Assembly (NCBI RefSeq): GCF_039535115.1
Contig: NZ_BAAAWO010000001.1
Location: forward strand, 310,001 to 374,000
Source of the DNA: Paeniglutamicibacter sulfureus
GTDB lineage: Bacteria > Actinomycetota > Actinomycetes > Actinomycetales > Micrococcaceae
Direction: 5' to 3'
Length of the DNA stretch: 64,000 bases
Both the position numbers and the translations under genes were made by a program. Of this stretch, positions 58,435 to 64,000 are shown piece after piece (position 1 is the stretch's first letter; every line of letters begins with the position of its first letter). Below the pieces are notes generated by a model, which saw only the letters and a program-made list of their open reading frames with translations, was not told where the DNA came from and searched no databases.

Positions 58435-58953
58435 GTGCAAACCCACATTCCAGCCGCCACGATCGCGGATCAATTTCGCCTCGCCTTTGGAAACCATCCG
58501 GCGGGCGTTGCCGTGGTGACGGCCACCGGCCACTGCGGACCTGTTGGAATCACTGCCTCATCCTTGATCTCCGTTTCGGCCGAACCGGCCTACCTGGCGT
58601 TCAACATTGCGCAGCGATCGGGCTCCGCCGAAGTGATCCTGGACGCCGAGCACATCGTGGTCCACTTCTTGACGGAGCCCAACGCCGATGTGGCAACCTT
58701 GTTCGCCACACCCGGCGAGGAGCGCTTCTCGAAACTGGCAGGGTGGGAACAGCTGCCCACCGGGGAACCCCTGATCCACGGGGTGGGTGTCGCGATGCGG
58801 TGCACCATCGAATCGCGGGTTGCCGCCGGACCGGCCACGGTCGTCGTCGCTTCGGTGCTCGAGGTCATCCCCGGCCAATCCACCGCTGCCCCGCTGGTGT
58901 ACCACCGGCGCGGCTACCACAGCATCGGTGAGCACACCAGGCTCATCGCTTGA
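58435..58953 (+). CDS. Flavin reductase-like FMN-binding protein
   Basis: A 172-residue protein of the flavin reductase/HpaC-like family: FGNHPAGVAVVTATGHCGPVGITASSLISVSAEPAYLAFNIAQRSGS (about 18-64) covers the FMN-binding split barrel, and LVYHRRGYHSI closes it. It probably reduces flavin with NAD(P)H. Directly behind the SoxR-type promoter, so likely induced by redox stress. GTG start; GGA six bases upstream is a weak ribosome-binding site. Confidence 0.88.
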   Translation: MQTHIPAATIADQFRLAFGNHPAGVAVVTATGHCGPVGITASSLISVSAEPAYLAFNIAQRSGSAEVILDAEHIVVHFLTEPNADVATLFATPGEERFSKLAGWEQLPTGEPLIHGVGVAMRCTIESRVAAGPATVVVASVLEVIPGQSTAAPLVYHRRGYHSIGEHTRLIA

Positions 58954-58985
58954 CCGTCCCCGGGAAAACCCGGGTCCGGTTTTTC
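58953..58985 (+). terminator. Terminator-like hairpin between flavin reductase and sodA copy 2
   Basis: CCCGGG-AAAA-CCCGGG with outer ACCG/CGGT pairs and a 2x2 internal loop, followed by TTTTT. It would limit read-through into the dismutase gene. Confidence 0.6.
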
Positions 58986-58999
58986 ACCGAAACATGAGT

Positions 59000-59641
59000 T
59001 GAGGAGTCATTTTGGCTATTTATACCTTGCCTGAGCTGCAGTACGATTACGCGGCCTTGGAGCCGAACATTTCGGCGCGGATCATGGAGCTGCACCACTC
59101 GAAGCACCATGCTGCCTATGTGGCCGGTGCGAACACGGCGTTGGAGCAGCTGGCCGAGGCGCGGGAGAAGGGCGAGTTCGGGAACGTTCCGAAGTTGTCC
59201 AAGGACCTGGCGTTCCACTTGGGTGGTCACACGAACCACTCGATCTTCTGGAACAACCTTTCCCCGGAGGGCGGGGACAAGCCCGAGGGCGAGTTGGCTG
59301 CGGCGATTGACGACGCGTTTGGTTCCTTTGACGCTTTCCGTGCGCACTTCACGGCCGCGGCGATGAGCCTGCAGGGTTCGGGTTGGGCGTTGCTGGGCTT
59401 TGAGGGCCTGGGTGGCCAGTTGGTCATCGAGCAGTTGTATGACCAGCAGGGCAACGTGCCGGTGGCGACGACTCCGTTGTTGATGTTGGACATGTGGGAG
59501 CACGCGTTCTACCTGGATTACGTGAATGTGAAGGCCGATTACGTGAAGGCTTTCTGGAACATCGTGAACTGGGCCGATGTTTCGGCCCGCTTCGAGGCGG
59601 CGCGTGCCGGTGCCCCGAAGCTTGTCGTCCCCGGCAAGTAA
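59000..59641 (+). repeat. Direct repeat copy 2: RBS plus superoxide dismutase gene
   Basis: Matches 28961-29602 at 641 of 642 positions in the same orientation; the single difference (C at 59542) is silent. Confidence 0.97.
59012..59641 (+). CDS. sodA: Superoxide dismutase, Mn/Fe family, copy 2
   Basis: The 209-residue product is identical to that of copy 1, with the same ligands His28, His76, Asp161 and His165, TTG start and GAGGAG site. It lies 58 bases after the flavin reductase gene in the SoxR-linked cluster. No promoter is visible in the short gap, so expression would need read-through past the hairpin at 58953-58985 or a promoter inside the reductase gene. Leu codon use (mostly TTG/CTG) differs from the neighbours. 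Confidence 0.96.
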   Translation: MAIYTLPELQYDYAALEPNISARIMELHHSKHHAAYVAGANTALEQLAEAREKGEFGNVPKLSKDLAFHLGGHTNHSIFWNNLSPEGGDKPEGELAAAIDDAFGSFDAFRAHFTAAAMSLQGSGWALLGFEGLGGQLVIEQLYDQQGNVPVATTPLLMLDMWEHAFYLDYVNVKADYVKAFWNIVNWADVSARFEAARAGAPKLVVPGK

Positions 59642-59669
59642 CTCACCGTCCCGGCCTTTGCGGGCCAAG

Positions 59670-59714
59670 CAAGCGGGCTGCCGATCGGAAACATTCCGGC
59701 CGGCAGCCCGCTTG
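59670..59714. terminator. Bidirectional terminator after sodA copy 2
   Basis: CAAGCGGGCTGCCG (59670-59683) pairs perfectly with CGGCAGCCCGCTTG (59701-59714), followed by TTAT. It separates the convergent DUF5129 gene. Confidence 0.8.
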
Positions 59715-59743
59715 TTATCTGAGGGCCCTCGAGGGGCCAAAGA

Positions 59744-61192
59744 CTAGAAACGCGACGAGGAACCCGACCCGGAGAAACTGCCGCCGCTGGATCCGTAGCC
59801 GGTGCTTCCGCCTGAGGACGAACTTGCGCTGCGGGATTCCTGGACGCTGGACTGGCCGGAGCGGAAACCCGAGGTGAATCCGACGACCGACCAGAACCTG
59901 TTGGACGGGTACACGGTTCCAAGGATGCTGTGGCTCGAGGATCTCCTGGTGTCGGGTGCCTTCGGAGTTCGCATCGCCTCGCGCATGAGCTTGGCTTCCT
60001 TGGTGGTTTTCGCGTACTTGGCGATCACGGCCTCGGAGTGATCCTTGAGCAGCCCGGTCAGCTCCTGCCGGGCAGCGGCGATCTTGTCCAGGGCGTCCTC
60101 CGGGTCCAGGTTGCCCGCTTGGAGCCCCGCCGCCCACTTTTCCGCCTCGGCCGCTGTCATGGACTTGAATCGGCGCAATGCCATCGCCGACGGGGCCTCC
60201 GGGGCGGCATCCTTGTGGCTGAGCAGTTCTTCGATTTCGGCAAGGTCCTCCCGAAGCGGTGCGAGCTGCCGCTCCCAGGCTCCCGCCCAGCCCGAGCCCA
60301 TGTTCAAGAGCATGTTGGTATCGGCGATCACGTCATCCATCCGGTCCAGCTCCGAGGCGTTCGCCGCGTACTTTTCCAGGAACTGCGCCGTCTGCTTGCG
60401 AACGTGTAATTTTGTCTCCAGGCCATTGGCCTTGTTGCTTTGTTCGGCGAGCTGGTTGTAGGCGGAGGAAAAGCCGCGGTATTTCTCCAGCACCAGACTT
60501 CCGTACCGGGAGTCGCTGCCGATGGTCTTGGCGTTCAGTTCGGTGACTTCGAGGTCCATGCTCACATTCGCGTAACTCGCATTGCCCGCGCCCAGAGCCT
60601 TTGCGGAACGTTTCCGGTAGGTCCTGCGCACGTACAGGGTGCTGCCAGTGCTGATGCCGCCAACGACGAGTATGACGCCGCTCCAGGCATACAGCCTTGG
60701 TGATTCGTACCATGGCCGGTTCATCATTTGAGCGGCACGCTCGATCCCGGCCACCGTTCCCTCGGTCCACTGGGCCTCGCTGAACAAGTCCTTGGTGGCT
60801 GCCTGGATGTCGTCGCGCTGGCCGGGGGAGACCTTGCGATCTTCGCCGAAGTAGGTTCCCACCTGCCTACCCATCGGATCGAGGGCGAAAAGGAACAGCG
60901 AGTCGGCCCATTTTTGCTTATCCGGGCTGAGCCATTCGGGGTGGTTCTCGCGCGCGAAGCGCAGCACTTCCTCGTTGAGGTTGTCGCTGAATTCACCGTT
61001 GCGGGTGTAAATGGCGACCTTGGTCGGTTCGTTGAAATCGATCTCTTCGATGGCCGGGAACAGCGTGTCCAAATCCAGCGTCCCGGCGGTGTCCTCGACA
61101 ACGATGTCGGTCGCCGCGGCGGCTTGGGCAGCGGGTGCGCCGCCGATCAGCAGCATGGCACCCAGTGCCAGGACGGTCAGAAGCTTTCGCAT
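59744..61192 (-). CDS. DUF5129/TPM-domain secreted membrane protein
   Basis: A 482-residue protein with a signal peptide (MRKLLTVLALGAMLLIGGAPAAQA), an N-terminal TPM-like domain (VEDTAGTLD...FNEPTKVAIYT...FLFALDPMGRQVGTYFGEDRKV), a transmembrane helix at about 170-190, a long helical cytoplasmic part, and a C-terminal tail of Ser, Gly and little else ending SSSRF. The layout matches DUF5129 proteins of Micrococcaceae; function unknown. ATG 61192 is chosen for the signal peptide. Confidence 0.82.
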   Translation of the reverse strand: MRKLLTVLALGAMLLIGGAPAAQAAAATDIVVEDTAGTLDLDTLFPAIEEIDFNEPTKVAIYTRNGEFSDNLNEEVLRFARENHPEWLSPDKQKWADSLFLFALDPMGRQVGTYFGEDRKVSPGQRDDIQAATKDLFSEAQWTEGTVAGIERAAQMMNRPWYESPRLYAWSGVILVVGGISTGSTLYVRRTYRKRSAKALGAGNASYANVSMDLEVTELNAKTIGSDSRYGSLVLEKYRGFSSAYNQLAEQSNKANGLETKLHVRKQTAQFLEKYAANASELDRMDDVIADTNMLLNMGSGWAGAWERQLAPLREDLAEIEELLSHKDAAPEAPSAMALRRFKSMTAAEAEKWAAGLQAGNLDPEDALDKIAAARQELTGLLKDHSEAVIAKYAKTTKEAKLMREAMRTPKAPDTRRSSSHSILGTVYPSNRFWSVVGFTSGFRSGQSSVQESRSASSSSGGSTGYGSSGGSFSGSGSSSRF

Positions 61193-61283
61193 GCGTTTTG
61201 CCGTTCGTCGATTGCGGTCGTCCCTATGAACCCTATCCGGGTTACGCAAATCGTTCGACTTCGAGCTTGTGCGTCGAATGGGG

Positions 61284-62060
61284 TCAGCCCCCGAGCAGTA
61301 CCACCAGCATCTGGATCGAGCCCCACAAAGTGGGAACTTGCTCGATGAGCAGCACCAGACCCAGCGCGATCATGACCAGTCCGCTGGCCAAGGTGATAAA
61401 TCGTGCCGCGGTGGGGCGCTGGCGCAACAACGCCCTGGCACCCAGGGCGACACCAGTGTAGATGAACAGCGAAAGCACCATATGGCTGGTGCCCAGGATG
61501 GCGGTTTGCGCCGGGACCGGCAATGCGGCATCCGCGTGGATGAACTGTGGGATCAGCGCCAGGTAGAGCAGCAGCGCCTTGGGGTTGGTGCCGCTGGTTC
61601 CCAGTCCACGGAAGAAGGCAGGGCCGAAGAAGCGTTGCCCGCTCGTGGTCGTGCTTGCCGCGGAGACCTTTACCTGCAAGAGCGTGCCTGCTCCGCTGTG
61701 CGTACCCGCTGGCTCCGACGGATCGAGGTCCGCGCCGAGTGGCTCCCGAGCGGGGCTTTCTTCGGCGGTGAAGCCGGCCTTTCGCCAAGAGCGGCAGGTG
61801 CTGATGCCCAGCCAGAGAAGGTAGGCGGCGCCGATGAGCGTGAGCCAGGAAAGCAGCTGCGGCAGACCGGCGATCAGGGCTGCCATTCCGCCAACAATGA
61901 GCAGTGTGTGAAAGACGTATCCGCTGCACAAGCCGGCAACCGCGGACGAGACCCGGTGGCGGCCGAGACCCGCGGAAATGGCGTACGCCCAGTCGGCACC
62001 TGGCGTCATGGCCAGGGCGAAGGACACTGCGATAAAGCCGTAGATGACTTGAAGGTCCAT
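61284..62060 (-). CDS. LysE/RhtB family amino acid exporter
   Basis: A 258-residue membrane protein starting MDLQVIYGFIAVSFALAMTPGADW, the typical LysE N-terminus, with GTSGTNPKALLLYLALIPQF in the second half and six hydrophobic helices. The loop between helices 3 and 4 is unusually long (about 40 polar residues, ESPAREPLGADLDPSEPAG). It diverges from an Lrp/AsnC regulator, the usual arrangement for control by intracellular amino acids. Confidence 0.88.
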   Translation of the reverse strand: MDLQVIYGFIAVSFALAMTPGADWAYAISAGLGRHRVSSAVAGLCSGYVFHTLLIVGGMAALIAGLPQLLSWLTLIGAAYLLWLGISTCRSWRKAGFTAEESPAREPLGADLDPSEPAGTHSGAGTLLQVKVSAASTTTSGQRFFGPAFFRGLGTSGTNPKALLLYLALIPQFIHADAALPVPAQTAILGTSHMVLSLFIYTGVALGARALLRQRPTAARFITLASGLVMIALGLVLLIEQVPTLWGSIQMLVVLLGG

Positions 62061-62245
62061 GACCGAATCTCTTTCCTGCTGGGAATCTACCGGCAAGCTT
62101 AGGAAGAAAACGACGAAATGTGCTTGCCAGTTCTCGCGCAATTCATCACGAATGAACAAGAAATCTCCTGCTATGTTTGGTTGAGCGCAAGAATATAGCG
62201 CGACCATCACGGTTGATCGAGAAAACAAGCGAATGGAGCTGTCAC
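62061..62245. promoter_or_regulatory. Divergent lysE-lrp intergenic region
   Basis: 185 bp, A+T-richer than its surroundings. It includes GCGC-N9-GCGC (62185-62201) with an AT-rich centre (AAGAATATA), a candidate binding site for the Lrp protein; promoter boxes are not clear. Confidence 0.35.
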
Positions 62246-62692
62246 ATGGACGGAATCGACCGGGCAATCCTGCGGCGCCTGCAGGACGACGGGCGCATGA
62301 CCGCCACTGCCTTGGCGGAGGAGGTGGGTCTCACCTTGGCTCCCTGCCACCGGAGGTTGCGAGAATTGGAAAACAGTGGCGTCATCCGCGGCTATCGGGC
62401 CGACGTGGATCCCGCGAAGGTGAACCTCGCGTTCGAGGCGCTGGTTTTTGTCACGCTGAAGGACCGGCTGACCATGAAGGACTTCGAATACGAGGTCGGC
62501 AAGATCGGCCAAATCATCGACGCCCAGCGGCTCTTTGGGGAACCGGACTTCTTGTTGCGGGTCATGGCCGTAGACTTGCCGGCGTACCAACGCTTTTATG
62601 ATGATGTACTGGTGACATTGCCCGGCGTGGAAAAGCTCACGAGCACCATTGTCATGAAGAACCTCAAATCCGGCGGGCGGCTTCCGATCTAG
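62246..62692 (+). CDS. Lrp/AsnC family transcriptional regulator
   Basis: A 148-residue regulator with an N-terminal helix-turn-helix (DRAILRRLQDDGRMTATALAEEVGLTLAPCHRRLRELENSGVI) and a C-terminal RAM-type ligand domain (RLFGEPDFLLRVMAVDLPAYQRFYDD). It probably regulates the divergent exporter gene in response to an amino acid. GGAG seven bases before the ATG supports the start. Confidence 0.92.
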   Translation: MDGIDRAILRRLQDDGRMTATALAEEVGLTLAPCHRRLRELENSGVIRGYRADVDPAKVNLAFEALVFVTLKDRLTMKDFEYEVGKIGQIIDAQRLFGEPDFLLRVMAVDLPAYQRFYDDVLVTLPGVEKLTSTIVMKNLKSGGRLPI

Positions 62693-62793
62693 GCGACGAA
62701 GCTGCCTCTTGCGGAATTCAACCGGCTGCGTGAAGCTGGGGTGGCCGCGGCAACCGCCTGCGTGGTAGCCAACAAGCGAATGAGGACAGGACG

Positions 62794-62904
62794 ATGAAAA
62801 TCCGCGAGCCCGTTCAGGTCGACGTTGGCCAGGTCGCGGGGTCGCATTGGCTGGCGACCTGCGGTTCCGACGCAGCAGCACCAAGGGCCGGGGGTCGACG
62901 ATGA
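62794..62904 (+). CDS. Possible small protein, 36 residues
   Basis: ATG 62794 is preceded by GAGGACAGG and the frame ends in TGA at 62902-62904, which overlaps the ATG of the next gene (ATGA). The product begins MKIREPVQVDVGQ and is rich in Ala, Gly and Arg at the end. The ribosome-binding site and coupling favour translation, but no family is recognised and it may be only a leader peptide. Confidence 0.4.
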   Translation: MKIREPVQVDVGQVAGSHWLATCGSDAAAPRAGGRR

Positions 62905-63128
62905 CAACTGTTCAGGTTGTGTTGCGCGGCGGTCCATTCGACGGCCGCCAGCTGACTTTCTCGAATTGGCCGGACCCGTTGACGGTGGAATCCTTGCCCG
63001 AGGACCTGCACGCGGAAGCCAGGGTCCGCGCCCGGTATGTTGCCATAACTGCGGACGAACCGGTGACCGGGCCGCGGGTGATGATATGGGACGGCGCCCA
63101 CCGGGTCGGGGGAATCCACCATGCCTGA
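62901..63128 (+). CDS. Small hypothetical protein
   Basis: A 75-residue soluble protein (TTVQVVLRGGPFDGRQLTF...YVAITADEPVTGPRVMIWDGAHRV). The GGPFDGR element recurs in small actinobacterial proteins of unknown function. It starts inside the stop codon of the 36-residue frame. A GGGGG stretch precedes the ATG. Confidence 0.6.
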   Translation: MTTVQVVLRGGPFDGRQLTFSNWPDPLTVESLPEDLHAEARVRARYVAITADEPVTGPRVMIWDGAHRVGGIHHA

Positions 63129-63243
63129 GAAGCCGGCCAAGTAAGCGTCGGGGAGATTCGGCCGAGGGCCCGTAAGACCGGTCAACGTCCAGTTGGCCCA
63201 AGCGGAATCCCGCAGATCGAATCAATTCTCCTGGAACGAAGAA

Positions 63244-63277
63244 CGGTCTTGACTCGGTAAGTACCTAGTCAAGACCG
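63244..63277 (-). terminator. Terminator of the tRNA-Arg gene
   Basis: CGGTCTTGACT and AGTCAAGACCG form a perfect 11-bp stem; on the minus strand it is followed by TTCTTCGTT. Confidence 0.8.
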
Positions 63278-63288
63278 CCTCGTATGTG

Positions 63289-63361
63289 TGCCCCCGGCGC
63301 GATTCGAACGCGCGACCGACAGATTAGAAGGCTGTTGCTCTATCCACTGAGCTACGGAGGC
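63289..63361 (-). tRNA. tRNA-Arg (anticodon TCT)
   Basis: A 73-nt cloverleaf on the minus strand: acceptor GCCTCCG/CGGGGGC, D arm GCTC-AGTGGATA-GAGC, anticodon loop CTTCTAA giving TCT (reads AGA), T arm GCGCG-TTCGAAT-CGCGC and discriminator A. CCA is not encoded. Confidence 0.95.
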
Positions 63362-63544
63362 GGGCACAAGAATCATAGCCCAAACACGGCCCGGGCCGAT
63401 ATTTCACCGATGGCGATACTGCGTTTTGAACGAGCGTGGGGCCGTGAAAAACAATTACTCCGGACGTATGATGAAATAGCAGTCAACCTCTGCGGGCGAT
63501 AAAAGACCGACACCGTCCGAAGCCACAGTTTCAAAGCCGAAAGA

Positions 63545-64000
63545 ATGCCATTGCCGCGCCAATCCGAAGCAACCGTCGAAGTGGACCCAACGCCAAGCCA
63601 CACCGCCTGGCGCAACTCCATCTTTGGCATCTTCTTCTTGTGCGGTTTCGCGTTTGCGACGTGGGTTGCCCGGCTTCCGGCGGTCCGGATGGAGCTCGAT
63701 CTTTCAACCTCTGACGTTGGTATCCTGCTGTTTGCCCTGGCCATTGGATCCATCGGCGGGTTGGCCTTCGCTCCAGGTATCCTGGCACGACTGGGTATCC
63801 GCCGCGGCATCATGCTGGGCCTGCTCATTCTGGGCGCGGCGCTGGCAGTCCTGGGAACAGTGACCGAAATGCTCGGCAGTACCGTGGGCGCCATGACGAT
63901 CCTCGTCCTCTACGGCTTCGTTTTTAGCACCACCGACGTGATGATGAACGTCGACGGAGCGGCGGTCGAACGTTCCCAGGGCAAGACACTCTTGCCGCTG
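63545..64000 (+). CDS. MFS transporter, N-terminal part
   Basis: The frame is open to the right edge of the window; 152 residues are visible with about four hydrophobic helices (IFGIFFLCGFAFATWVARLP, VGILLFALAIGSIGGLAFAP, GIMLGLLILGAALAVLG, MTILVLYGFVFSTTDVMMNV). The sequence resembles YbjJ-type MFS permeases. Start ATG 63545 gives a complete first helix; the ribosome-binding site is weak. The 183 bp between the tRNA and this gene hold a TATGAT element near 63467 and no gene. Confidence 0.8.
   Translation, partial: MPLPRQSEATVEVDPTPSHTAWRNSIFGIFFLCGFAFATWVARLPAVRMELDLSTSDVGILLFALAIGSIGGLAFAPGILARLGIRRGIMLGLLILGAALAVLGTVTEMLGSTVGAMTILVLYGFVFSTTDVMMNVDGAAVERSQGKTLLPL

Noticed and set aside
63289..63361. 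tRNA-Arg as an integration site of a genomic island
   Set aside because: No integrase gene or repeated tRNA 3' end was seen nearby within the window.

Overview
The window is chromosomal DNA of a high-GC actinobacterium, most likely a member of the Micrococcaceae (Arthrobacter sensu lato or a close relative). The evidence is the G+C-rich third codon positions, frequent GTG and TTG starts, and the gene block uvrC-rapZ-yvcK-whiA-gap-pgk-tpiA-secG followed on the opposite strand by tkt-tal-pgi-zwf-opcA-pgl, ctaB/ctaA and a suf operon. Actinobacterial marker families (WhiA, OpcA, SufR, BioY/M/N, DUF3516 helicase, 13E12-type HNH protein) support this. The assignment is inferred from gene content only.

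Layout. 1-5364: a truncated subtilase, an isochorismatase-like protein with altered catalytic residues, a PIG-L deacetylase, an rRNA-type methyltransferase, a YigZ protein, coaE and two small hypothetical genes. 5412-15619: uvrB, a TerC-family gene behind a yybP-ykoY (Mn2+) riboswitch, an MFS exporter, a proline iminopeptidase, a GNAT acetyltransferase, a YdjM-like hydrolase and a Ski2-type helicase. 15672-19518: a Tam-like methyltransferase, a lipoprotein, an HNH/DUF222 protein, an MBL hydrolase and a GntR regulator. 19581-28879: uvrA with an SOS box, a HAD phosphatase, an acyltransferase, uvrC, rapZ, yvcK and whiA. 28973-33210: a superoxide dismutase and the lower glycolysis genes with secG. 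33298-41537 (minus strand): the pentose phosphate operon. 41863-47541: ctaB, an IS30-family element and the ABC transporter/ctaA operon. 47692-52409: sufR-B-D-C-T. 52484-61192: a zinc peptidase, a TetR-controlled pair, the bioY-M-N biotin importer, soxR, a flavin reductase, a second superoxide dismutase and a DUF5129 protein. 61284-64000: LysE exporter/Lrp, two small coupled genes, tRNA-Arg and a truncated MFS gene.

The strongest signals link up. Two superoxide dismutase genes 30 kb apart are identical over 642 bp except for one silent base, and the identity stops exactly at the ribosome-binding site and the stop codon. The second copy lies behind soxR and a flavin reductase gene. A perfect SoxR-type box sits in a promoter with the 19-bp spacer typical of MerR/SoxR activation. 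Between reductase and dismutase there is also a terminator-like hairpin, so SoxR control of the dismutase is not certain.

Other notable structures are an IS30-family element inserted into the loop of the ctaA terminator with a CTAG target duplication, a long palindrome at its transposase end, an SOS box in the uvrA promoter, a BioQ-like palindrome before bioY, a structured gap leader, and a recurrent TANNNT-N6/7-start arrangement (13 genes) that predicts leaderless transcripts. No rRNA, CRISPR array or prophage was seen.
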